Origin: Bacillota bacterium
GTDB lineage: Bacteria > Bacillota > Clostridia > Lachnospirales > Lachnospiraceae
Assembly (NCBI GenBank): GCA_023415635.1
Contig: JAEZJV010000048.1
Coordinates: 1-20,698, forward strand
Reading direction: 5' to 3'
DNA: 20,698 bases
Below are positions 1 to 6,742 of this stretch, piece after piece. A program made the position numbers and the translations under genes. Numbering within the stretch: the stretch's first letter is position 1; every line of letters begins with the position of its first letter. A model generated the notes under the pieces. That model had not been told where the DNA came from, ran no database searches, and saw only the letters and a list, made by a program, of their open reading frames with translations.

Positions 1-128
1 TAGGTGGTTGTTTACATTATAACAGAAATCAGCCATTATTACCTAAAAAAATATGATGTTTTAAGCGTTTTTTAAAGGGTAGTGGAATTTAGTTTTGCAC
101 CGGAATTTACTTTTTCAAGTCAGCAAAG

Positions 129-542
129 TTATTCATGCGTGGTGGACTCTGCCTGTTTCTTCAGTACCTCCTCCACCTTGTCCTCCATGTCATCCTTCTT
201 CTTAGAATTCTTAGTAAATTTATTGATTACATCCGGTACCATGTCAAGTATTTTTGAAACGCTGTCCTGATCCTTAACACTAACCAGCTTGGAAGACCCA
301 TTCTGTATCACCAGTGCAGAGCTGGGTGTAATCTTACCGAACATAGCACCGCCTGCAGAATTTTTTGCATTGACATTGGCATTTGCACCTGCTCCCACAC
401 CAAAGGATACCTCCACCAATGGTAATATAATTGTTCCATCCTCAAATTTAACTGCATCTCCAACAACAGTTTTTGTTGTCAGAAAGGTATCCATCCCCTT
501 GAATAAAGACTCAACTGTCGAACTAAAATTATTCTCTGCCAT
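129..542 (-). CDS. gerW: GerW/YtfJ family sporulation protein
   Basis: This 137-residue protein matches the GerW (YtfJ) family, which in Bacillus is made in the forespore and is needed for normal germination. The recognisable pattern is a conserved N-terminal half in which a short helix leads into GDAVKFEDGTIILPLVEVSFG. A glycine/alanine-rich stretch (GVGAGANANV) follows, then the G-x-I-x-PSALVIQ strand, and last a charged lysine/glutamate C-terminal tail (about residues 110-137). The length is close to the usual 130-160 residues. The start is supported by AAGGAGG about 8 nt upstream. It overlaps the end of the upstream DUF2953 gene by 14 nt, so translation is probably coupled. The same pair (ytfI-ytfJ) is adjacent in Bacillus, which strengthens the call. 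No clear terminator was seen between the stop codon and the window edge. Confidence 0.9.
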   Translation of the reverse strand: MAENNFSSTVESLFKGMDTFLTTKTVVGDAVKFEDGTIILPLVEVSFGVGAGANANVNAKNSAGGAMFGKITPSSALVIQNGSSKLVSVKDQDSVSKILDMVPDVINKFTKNSKKKDDMEDKVEEVLKKQAESTTHE

Positions 543-1761
543 TTTGCAACGCCTCCTTTAATATTAAAAAGTTATTCTTTAAATACTTGAATCGTTTATC
601 TAATATAAGCCTGCATGCAATGATAAGAATAGTTGCTGCTCTGATTCTTCCCTTTGCATAGTGTTTCCCTTCGAACCTGCTGTTTTCAAAGTCCGGAGTT
701 ACTGAAACCTTGTCCCCGTAAAATCCATAGAAAAGATTAATGATACTAAGTACCTGACCGGTAGAGTAAGGCTCTCCGGTTCCGATGATAAGCTCTGATT
801 TCAGTTTAGTAGGCAGGATATGCTTCAGTAGCTTTTTCATGCTTTGCAGAATATATTTCATACCCTGTTTATTTAATTCGTCCATCCAGAAGCTATAGAT
901 AAGCTCCCATTTATGCCTGATACCCTTTATGATATTCACAAGTTTTTCAGATTTACTTCTGATGCTTTCTCTGATTGACCGCAATCCGTTACGAAGCTTT
1001 CTGTATGTCTCTTTCCATCCTTGCCAAATAACCTTAGCCTTATGATACAGCTTTGCTATCATAGTTACTTTTTCAGAAGCAGTTGACTCTCTATCTTCTG
1101 TCTCTTTGCTTTCTGCTTCCCTGATCTCTGCATTGCTATATTCTGTCTTATTATTCTCTACTATATTACTTTTTGCTATATTTTTCTCTGCCAGATTACT
1201 TTCTACTTTACTGTTCTCTGTTACACTATTTTCTGCTTTATTGTTCTCTGCTATACTACCTTCCGCTTTGTTTATCTCTGATTGATCCTTCTCCGTTATA
1301 TAGAGCTCTGCCGCATTATCCTTGGCTTTTTCTATATCCACCTCTTTGATTACAGCTTCGAAAGAGCTACCTGTCTGAATTTTCTCATTCACTTTTGGTA
1401 TCTGCTTTCTTTGTATATCATTTGCCTTTTCTTTACCTGTTGATAATAAAGACTGTTTAGTGTGAACCTTTTCTGTTTTTTTCTTCTTGGGTTTTTTGGG
1501 GTTTAAATTATCATAGATAATAAAGCCCAAAACCCGCGCACGGATATGGAGCACTCCCTCCATATGTGTTACGCTGATATGCACTAAATGCAGCAGCCAG
1601 CTTACTCTGCCCTTTAAATACAAGTTTTCTCCATGTGTTGCCCTGAGCTGGTACCGGACTGGTATCAGTAACAGGATCAGTAAGAGAAATAACAGCAGTC
1701 CGAGTACTGTTAAAATTATCATACCTATTATTTTTAGTATTAATAGGATAATAGGAAGCAT
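529..1761 (-). CDS. DUF2953 domain membrane protein (YtfI-like) with a decapeptide repeat insert
   Basis: This 410-residue protein begins with one strong membrane segment (about residues 3-34, almost all Leu/Ile/Val/Met). A short conserved region follows (about 35-85, with LKGRVSWLLHLVHISV). After a lysine-rich stretch comes a low-complexity insert, and then a C-terminal DUF2953 region (about 240-405, with GTGEPYSTGQVLSIINLFYG and KGRIRAATILI). The insert at residues 165-224 reads as six imperfect 10-residue units of the form K-A-E-x-S-x-x-E-N-N, and the DNA repeats with it at 30 bp. In Bacillus the DUF2953 gene ytfI sits directly before gerW, as here. A role in sporulation is therefore inferred from context; no biochemical function is known to me. 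The start has GAGG 7 nt upstream. Family members are usually about 200-250 residues, so the insert explains most of the extra length. Confidence 0.82.
   Translation of the reverse strand: MLPIILLILKIIGMIILTVLGLLLFLLLILLLIPVRYQLRATHGENLYLKGRVSWLLHLVHISVTHMEGVLHIRARVLGFIIYDNLNPKKPKKKKTEKVHTKQSLLSTGKEKANDIQRKQIPKVNEKIQTGSSFEAVIKEVDIEKAKDNAAELYITEKDQSEINKAEGSIAENNKAENSVTENSKVESNLAEKNIAKSNIVENNKTEYSNAEIREAESKETEDRESTASEKVTMIAKLYHKAKVIWQGWKETYRKLRNGLRSIRESIRSKSEKLVNIIKGIRHKWELIYSFWMDELNKQGMKYILQSMKKLLKHILPTKLKSELIIGTGEPYSTGQVLSIINLFYGFYGDKVSVTPDFENSRFEGKHYAKGRIRAATILIIACRLILDKRFKYLKNNFLILKEALQNGRE
1090..1269 (-). repeat. Six imperfect 30-bp tandem units encoding a decapeptide repeat
   Basis: Inside the DUF2953 gene the reading frame repeats every 30 bp. 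The units begin KAEGSIAENN, KAENSVTENS, KVESNLAEKN, IAKSNIVENN, KTEYSNAEIR and EAESKETEDR. On the plus strand this shows as recurring ttctctg and ttctgct words. The repeat is in frame and diverged, so it looks like an old expansion that is still translated as a hydrophilic linker. Confidence 0.75.
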
Positions 1762-1826
1762 TCCTTCACCTCAACCCAATGACCGAATTTAATTGGACCG
1801 GGTATATCCGTTGATGTTTTGATTGT

Positions 1827-2135
1827 TTATGTAAAATAACTGCGAACATCAAATTCACCCGTATGATTGTATATCTCCATCAGCATATTTTCGAGCAGTT
1901 CCAAGGCCTCTTCTTTCCCTTTCGCCAAACCGACAATGTATACCTCCGTATTGGTGTAATGAGGATAAAGCAGCTGATTTGCCTCAATGACATCAAATAA
2001 ATTACCGGGGTTTGACGCATATGTAATGCAATATACGCCAAAGGCGGCTTTCCGATTATTAATGGATGTAATTACCTGATCCCTTGATTTTTCCACCTTC
2101 TTACCCATATACAGATGCTTTGCCCATGTAATCAT
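1827..2135 (-). CDS. Uncharacterised small protein (102 aa)
   Basis: I do not recognise this family. The protein starts MITWAKHLYMGKKVEKSRD and has the mixed alpha/beta look of a small soluble domain, with no signal peptide, no membrane segment and one cysteine (in VYCITYA). I chose the ATG at 2135 because AGGAG lies 11 nt upstream of it. The frame can be extended to a GTG at 2147, but that codon directly abuts the AGGAG and is unlikely to be used. The gene stands alone, with 65 nt to the DUF2953 gene downstream and about 165 nt to the next gene upstream. Coding potential is good: the residue mix is ordinary, and an aromatic-rich conserved-looking core (NQLLYPHYTNTEVYIVGLAK) is followed by a Leu/Glu helix. 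Confidence 0.72.
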   Translation of the reverse strand: MITWAKHLYMGKKVEKSRDQVITSINNRKAAFGVYCITYASNPGNLFDVIEANQLLYPHYTNTEVYIVGLAKGKEEALELLENMLMEIYNHTGEFDVRSYFT

Positions 2136-2302
2136 TATAATTTCCACTCCTGTGAATACTTGTTAATTTGAGCGTAAGCTAATTATTGTTTCATAAACGA
2201 ATTCCTGATTTCATTTTATGATAGGTTCTCTCCGCACTACATTCTACTTCTCTATGCTTTGCATATAAGAAGTATACCACATATTACCAATAATAATACA
2301 GC

Positions 2303-3718
2303 TTATTCTGCCATGATAGCATTAATAATTTCAACACAGGCAGCTTTTTCAAAGGCATCTGAGCAACGCTCCAGGCTGTAGCGCACGTAATTCATCACTT
2401 CTGTATGATCCTTGAAAAATACGGGCATTTTATTAATTGTATTTGCAATAACAGCACGACTTACCATCCTATCCTGTCCGTCAAATAACAATGCCAATTC
2501 TTCTGTCAGAGAATTTTTCTCACGCTTCACGGTTTCTTCATCCACCATGCCTTCCTCCGACTCCTCCAGCTTGATGAACAGGCTGCCCGACAGCAGCTTC
2601 TGTGACAGCTGAAGAATCTGCAGAGGCTGTTCCAGCATCATGCTCCTCACAAGTTCTCTGTGAGTATGCCCTGCTTCGTATAGGGCGTCCTCCAGCATGG
2701 ATAAATCGTAGGAAATCTCCTCCTGAATTCCCTCCAGATCGGTAAATCGGTCCAGCAACTCCTCACTTGGTTCTTTCATGTCCTCATTTGCAAATAAATC
2801 ATTTACCTCTCGGATGATTATTAAAGCAGCCTCTGCCGCTTCTTTATTCTCGTTCTCTGTCATTCCCTGATAGGCAGAGCAAAGCAGCATGGTATACACC
2901 TCGTTCGTAATCTCCTGTAGACTAAAATATGCTGTTGTATCAGTCTCTAGAATCAGGGTCGCCTCATCTAATAAAGTAATTGACTTATCATAATCTTTTT
3001 TTGTTATATTCTTATACTCTATGGTTTTTAACTGCAGTAGTTTTATCATCAGCTCCGGATAGCAGTCTTCCATACCTTCCGCATGATACAGCATTGCAGA
3101 GGTGCGAAGCATGTACAGATAGGTATCCAGTGCAGATTGGTCAGCACCCAGATAAGAATCGATACTGTCGCCTAGTAATTCAAAATATTTCTGCCTGGTC
3201 ATCCTGATCGGAAGCTGCCCTATGATTTCCCTAATCTTCTCGTTTATAACAAAATTGTCCTCGCTGTCAAAAATATAGCGTAGAATTTCCTTTGAAAACT
3301 CTGTATCATCCACCGGTTTGACTGTTGGTTTAAATCGGTATTCCAGTCGGTTTAAGACATATTCATAGATCTGGAAGATATCGGTATATGCAGTAAGTAT
3401 ATTCATCCTGCTGCTGATACTCCTCCGAAGATTGTCCACCGCCAGAATAGCCATCTCACGCTCTTTTCCGCAGCAGCTTGTAAGAATATGCTCCTTAATG
3501 ATTGTATTCAGCTTTTTCGCTGTGTTTTTGACTCCCTCGCTCCACTGTTTTTCATCATCACAACAAGTCTCATAAAAGGCATAGTAATGCATGGAAAGCC
3601 TGATAGCCGCGTAAGACCAGTCATAATCAGCTAAATAGTTGAAAAGCTCCGGTAGCTTCTCCTGAAGCTGTCTGGCGCTAATTACTTCTTGGCGTATATT
3701 TTTGATTGTTTTATTCAT
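2303..3718 (-). CDS. Uncharacterised helical protein (471 aa)
   Basis: No family is recognised. The protein appears to be almost entirely alpha-helical and soluble, with frequent Leu/Glu/Lys heptad-like stretches, no signal peptide and no membrane segment. It has a Cys-Cys pair at two places (ETCCDDEK and TSCCGKE). The overall look suggests a helical-repeat (TPR- or HEAT-like) scaffold, but no repeat unit could be aligned by eye. AGGATGG about 7 nt upstream supports the ATG start. It is flanked by a 200-nt gap containing a large inverted repeat upstream and a 167-nt gap downstream, so it is probably a single-gene transcript. The ordinary codon use and long uninterrupted frame make it a real gene; the function is unknown. 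Confidence 0.75.
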   Translation of the reverse strand: MNKTIKNIRQEVISARQLQEKLPELFNYLADYDWSYAAIRLSMHYYAFYETCCDDEKQWSEGVKNTAKKLNTIIKEHILTSCCGKEREMAILAVDNLRRSISSRMNILTAYTDIFQIYEYVLNRLEYRFKPTVKPVDDTEFSKEILRYIFDSEDNFVINEKIREIIGQLPIRMTRQKYFELLGDSIDSYLGADQSALDTYLYMLRTSAMLYHAEGMEDCYPELMIKLLQLKTIEYKNITKKDYDKSITLLDEATLILETDTTAYFSLQEITNEVYTMLLCSAYQGMTENENKEAAEAALIIIREVNDLFANEDMKEPSEELLDRFTDLEGIQEEISYDLSMLEDALYEAGHTHRELVRSMMLEQPLQILQLSQKLLSGSLFIKLEESEEGMVDEETVKREKNSLTEELALLFDGQDRMVSRAVIANTINKMPVFFKDHTEVMNYVRYSLERCSDAFEKAACVEIINAIMAE

Positions 3719-3799
3719 ATCCGTACCATCCTGTCCGTTAAATCCATTCTATCATTATTTCCTATTTACTATTGTGAAGTAATCATATAGTTAAAAAGC

Positions 3800-3873
3800 C
3801 GTTGCAAATAAATTTTCTCTGAATTTTGCAGAAGCACCTTCTGCAAAATCACTACAGACTACTATTTGCAACG
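3800..3873 (-). terminator. Nested inverted repeat, probable terminator of the corA operon
   Basis: An outer 11-bp inverted repeat (3800-3810 with 3863-3873, core GTTGCAAATA) encloses a perfect 12-bp hairpin (3823-3834 with 3838-3849, arm ATTTTGCAGAAG, 3-nt loop). It lies 45 nt beyond the stop of the rhomboid-like gene. Read on the minus strand, the outer 3' arm is followed by GC and then five T, so the whole can act as a branched terminator. It could also be a small palindromic repeat element; copies elsewhere would decide. Confidence 0.6.
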
Positions 3874-3918
3874 ACCTCTGACAAAAGTCATCATGTATCG
3901 TTATATTGATGTTAAGCC

Positions 3919-4785
3919 CTATTTATGGACATGCTCGTGGGTAAACAGGTGATCCATGCAATATTCATAATTGCCGTCACATTTGGAGCAGAAACGAAAT
4001 TCCAATTGGTCGTTGTCCAACTCAGTTCTGCCACACACAGCACACTTATGCCTTGTAATAACACTCTTTCCTCGAAATTGTGTTACATTACCTGTACTTC
4101 TTCCCTCATTCATCTGCCTGCGGTAATTATTCTTGCGCCGGTATTCGCTTGGTGAAATCTTTTTATAATTCCTTGTAGCAAAGAAGAAGATTAAGAAGTT
4201 TGCGAAGGAAACCACAAGCGGAAGGATCAGCAGGGGTTGTCCCTTCATGATATATATAATCACATTATATATATAAATTGCACCCTGCAGCCATGCCAGA
4301 TATTTTACCTTAAGCGGTATCAGGAAATACAACATAATCTGTACATCCGGATAAGTCGCTGCAAATGCAAAAAACATTGTACCACATATGAAATCCAGGC
4401 TCGGAGATATGCTGAATCCAAATAACGCATAGGTAATCCATGCAGACAAAATATTAAAAAGGATACCCGATATAAAATAGAGATTAAACCGGAAGGCCCC
4501 CCAAGCATGCTCCATGGAATTACCTATCATATAATAAAAATATACTGAGATTAACGTGAATACTATACCCATACCATTAATCGAACTCATGGGGATGATC
4601 CAGGTAACCAGTCTCCAGACCTGTCCTTTCATAACCATACCAAAATCAAGAGCCAAAACATAGTACATATTCGGTACCACTGTACCCAGCAGCAAACCGA
4701 TGATATAGAGTGCCACGATGTATTTCATCAGGTTAGGGATCGCAAAACGTCCGAACCGACGCTCGATCTTATTTAAAAATTTCAT
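3919..4785 (-). CDS. Rhomboid-fold membrane protein without protease residues, zinc-binding C-terminus
   Basis: This 288-residue protein has about six membrane segments over residues 20-205. It carries rhomboid-family landmarks: GQVWRLVTWIIP in the first loop (54-65), then M-E-H-A-W-G-A-F-R-F and an F-I-S-G-I segment (91-108). Where active rhomboids have the catalytic GxSG serine this protein has FICG (132-135), and no histidine lies in the last membrane segment (LPLVVSFANFL, 188-198). It should therefore not be a protease. The soluble tail (246-288) holds C248-x2-C251, C266-x2-C269, C276, H279, H283, H285 and H287, enough for one or two zinc sites in a B-box-like arrangement. I chose the ATG at 4785 (AGGTG 6 nt upstream); a GTG at 4794 in the same frame is possible. 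It lies 30 nt after the CorA-like gene, in one transcript. Confidence 0.78.
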   Translation of the reverse strand: MKFLNKIERRFGRFAIPNLMKYIVALYIIGLLLGTVVPNMYYVLALDFGMVMKGQVWRLVTWIIPMSSINGMGIVFTLISVYFYYMIGNSMEHAWGAFRFNLYFISGILFNILSAWITYALFGFSISPSLDFICGTMFFAFAATYPDVQIMLYFLIPLKVKYLAWLQGAIYIYNVIIYIMKGQPLLILPLVVSFANFLIFFFATRNYKKISPSEYRRKNNYRRQMNEGRSTGNVTQFRGKSVITRHKCAVCGRTELDNDQLEFRFCSKCDGNYEYCMDHLFTHEHVHK

Positions 4786-4815
4786 ATTACACACCTGTAC
4801 CTTTCGGGTTGAAGC

Positions 4816-5751
4816 TTAGAAGACCTTCTTCCTTCGGAATACAAACACGACGATTGAAGCCAGGATTAATGTTGCTAATACAATAAAGTAAAATCCAAAG
4901 GGATTATCTTTCCCCGGAATATTTATGAAATTCATACCATAAAAACTAGCAATCATGGTAGGAATGGATAATACGATTGTAATCGCAGCCAACAATTTCA
5001 TAACCAGGTTCTGATTATTGGATATGATGGAAGCGAAGGTCCCCATAATGCCGGTCAAAATGCCATTATAGATATTTGCCATCTCAATCGCCTGTTTATT
5101 CTCGATAATCAGATCTTCCAAAAGCTCCTCATCTTCTGGATAATGTTTAATGGTCTCCAGCTTTAACATTTTTTCAAACACTACTTCGTTGGAACGTAGA
5201 GAGGTGGTAAAGTATACCAAGCTCTTCTGCAATTCAAGTAAATCTATCAGTTCGCGATTCTGCGTAGAGATATGCAGCTTACGTTCGATCTCTTCGCTCT
5301 TTCGGTCTATTGTTCTTAAGTGCTGTAGGAAGGTGGATGCGTTCTTATACAGAACCTGAAGTATGAAACGAGTCTTTTTATAGGTATAAAAGTCTCTAAC
5401 CCTTCCGTCAATAAAGCATTTTAAGATAGGTGTCTCTTCAAGGCAGACTGTTACAAGATAATCCCTTGCTACAATAATACCGAGCGGTATTGTCACATAA
5501 CGATCTTTATCATTTCTTTTCTCTAAAGAGGGAATATCAACCAATATGACAGTATAATTATCCTCAACTTCAATTCTTGCCCGTTCCTCTTCATCCAAAG
5601 GGGCCCTGAGATGATCGACCTCAATTCCTGTAGCCTCTGCAATCTCCATCAGCTCTGTCGCAGAGGGATTTGTCATGGCTACCCAGCATCCCTCTGTGAT
5701 CTCAGTCAACCGCTGTAATGCTCCTTCGGTTGTTCTAAAAATATCAATCAT
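4816..5751 (-). CDS. corA: CorA family divalent metal transporter
   Basis: This 311-residue protein is a 2-TM-GxN (CorA) magnesium/cobalt channel. It has an N-terminal cytoplasmic alpha/beta domain (about 1-130), a long helical stalk (about 130-250), and two membrane segments (251-270 and 286-305) separated by a short loop. The signature YGMNF is at 271-275, and a basic tail (RRKK) follows the second segment. The loop after GMN reads INIPGKDNPFG and lacks the acidic MPE found in the classical Thermotoga and enteric proteins, so it belongs to a divergent subgroup and its ion specificity is uncertain. The start has AAAGGAG 6 nt upstream. The gene leads an operon with the pseudo-rhomboid and is preceded by a strong promoter and a long structured leader, suggesting control after transcription starts. 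Confidence 0.9.
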   Translation of the reverse strand: MIDIFRTTEGALQRLTEITEGCWVAMTNPSATELMEIAEATGIEVDHLRAPLDEEERARIEVEDNYTVILVDIPSLEKRNDKDRYVTIPLGIIVARDYLVTVCLEETPILKCFIDGRVRDFYTYKKTRFILQVLYKNASTFLQHLRTIDRKSEEIERKLHISTQNRELIDLLELQKSLVYFTTSLRSNEVVFEKMLKLETIKHYPEDEELLEDLIIENKQAIEMANIYNGILTGIMGTFASIISNNQNLVMKLLAAITIVLSIPTMIASFYGMNFINIPGKDNPFGFYFIVLATLILASIVVFVFRRKKVF

Positions 5752-6017
5752 AGTATGCTCCTTTCCACTGCGTATTAAGCAGCGAAAGAAAGCTTATGTC
5801 TGGCTTAGAGGCTAATTGCACCCGTTAGTGGAACATAAACATCCTGCTGTTTAATGCAACTGCTTCTTGCAGCCGCGATACGCAGTACCCTTTATTATGT
5901 TGTTTTCTTTCCTCCGATTATGACTACTACCGGGGCCGGCTTCCATCCATACCACATCCTTTTTCTCTTAATTTTGTTACTCTTCAACGATTACTGATAA
6001 ATTTCATGTTAGAATCC
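5752..6017 (-). promoter_or_regulatory. Structured 5' leader of the corA operon (candidate riboregulator)
   Basis: The predicted transcript runs about 265 nt before the corA start codon. Its 3' half folds into nested elements. A 9-bp outer helix (5878-5886 with 5767-5775, ACTGCGTAT) closes just 5' of the ribosome site. Inside it are a 7-bp hairpin (5857-5875, loop AAGAA), a 5-bp helix (5844-5848 with 5778-5782) and an 8-bp helix (5833-5840 with 5792-5799). The outer helix ends a few nucleotides before AAAGGAG, which suggests control of translation. I could not match it to the M-box, yybP-ykoY, NiCo, c-di-AMP or other metal or nucleotide riboswitch consensus that I know. The 5' half contains a short possible open frame (see findings). 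Confidence 0.5.
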
Positions 6018-6023
6018 AAAACT

Positions 6024-6052
6024 ATTATATGTTTTTATGATACCTTTGTCAA
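6024..6052 (-). promoter_or_regulatory. Sigma-A promoter of the corA operon
   Basis: The -35 box TTGACA (6047-6052) and -10 box TATAAT (6024-6029) are both perfect consensus and are separated by exactly 17 nt. The predicted start is near 6017, about 265 nt upstream of the corA start codon. Confidence 0.85.
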
Positions 6053-6169
6053 ACAAAAACATATTTGCATATCATAGGCAGAGATAGTGTACTTACACCC
6101 TTGCGTCCAGGTAAATTGCAAGCATATTTTTCGAGAGCTTCAACTGCTTTTTGACAGGCTGTAGATTAA

Positions 6170-6187
6170 GCCGGATTTCCATCCGGC
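6170..6187 (-). terminator. Terminator after the LysM gene
   Basis: A perfect 7-bp stem (GCCGGAT with ATCCGGC) with a 4-nt loop lies 25 nt beyond the LysM stop codon. On the minus strand it is followed by TTAATCT, a weak T-run; on the plus strand it is followed by TTTTA. Confidence 0.55.
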
Positions 6188-6212
6188 TTTTACTGTATCT
6201 ATCAGAAGCATA

Positions 6213-6563
6213 TCATTCCTGTAGTGTAGTCTGACCTTCCCCCATGACCGGAATTGTAAGCGATGTTCCCGGCATCAGGTAGATACTGCTAGGATTATTC
6301 TGCTGCATCAGATCTGCCAGATTGATTCCGTTATTATGCAGAACACTTTCCAGAGTATCACCGTTCTGAACAATATAAGTTGTGTAATTCGTATATTGAT
6401 TACTTGGCATACTAACAGGAATACATAGTATCTCTCCCATCATTAAATTGTATACATTAACCATCGGATTAGCAGTCATCAATGAGCTTACACTTACTCC
6501 ATAGTGTCTGCTTATACTATAGAGGGTATCCCCTTTTTGTATCACGTAATCGACACAATACAT
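6213..6563 (-). CDS. Double LysM domain protein
   Basis: This 116-residue protein is two LysM modules and little else. The first spans about residues 5-50 (YVIQKGDTLYSISRHYGVS to MMGEILCIPV) and the second about 62-106 (TYIVQNGDTLESVL to MPGTSLTIPV). LysM modules bind N-acetylglucosamine polymers such as peptidoglycan. There is no signal peptide, membrane segment or catalytic domain. In spore formers, LysM proteins without export signals are often attached to the developing spore from the mother cell, so a spore-coat or cortex role is possible but only inferred. The start has AAGGAG 7 nt upstream. It is divergent from the activase gene, with 179 nt between their start codons, and ends before the independently promoted corA operon. 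Confidence 0.88.
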   Translation of the reverse strand: MYCVDYVIQKGDTLYSISRHYGVSVSSLMTANPMVNVYNLMMGEILCIPVSMPSNQYTNYTTYIVQNGDTLESVLHNNGINLADLMQQNNPSSIYLMPGTSLTIPVMGEGQTTLQE

Positions 6564-6655
6564 AAAAGTACTCCTTCCGGTAAAACACTTTCTTCCATAT
6601 AAATATATTCCTACATATTAAAATGGTTCAGAAGGCATTTACTTTAATTAAAATG

Positions 6656-6684
6656 TTGAACTTTAAAATTATGTATCGTATAAT
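6656..6684 (+). promoter_or_regulatory. Sigma-A promoter of the activase-CPBP operon
   Basis: The -35 box TTGAAC (6656-6661) and the perfect -10 TATAAT (6679-6684) are 17 nt apart. The predicted start is near 6691, about 52 nt before the ATG at 6743. No further structure was seen in this short leader. Confidence 0.75.
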
Positions 6685-6742
6685 ATAGAAAGCTAATTTG
6701 AGGCACCAATTTTTTACGGTTTCGTGTGAGGAGAAAAGGAGC

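Noticed and set aside
82..561. Plus-strand frames over the gerW gene
   Set aside because: They are shadows of gerW, which has a family match and a strong ribosome site.
5752..6017. M-box magnesium riboswitch in the corA leader
   Set aside because: The words near the 3' half (CAGGATG, TTAGCC) loosely recall it, but the conserved 5' GGTGAGGCTCC and the paired core are absent and the closing helix is different.
6085..6150. c-di-GMP-I (GEMM) riboswitch, from the word GGACGCAAGG on the minus strand
   Set aside because: The second conserved helix and the GGTAGCGGGG tetraloop-receptor part are absent, and the word lies upstream of the corA promoter.
6698..6742. TTG start for the activase gene at 6698
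   Set aside because: It lies only a few bases from the predicted transcription start, lacks a ribosome site, and adds residues before the conserved LGIDIGS start; the ATG at 6743 has AGGAG and GGAG.
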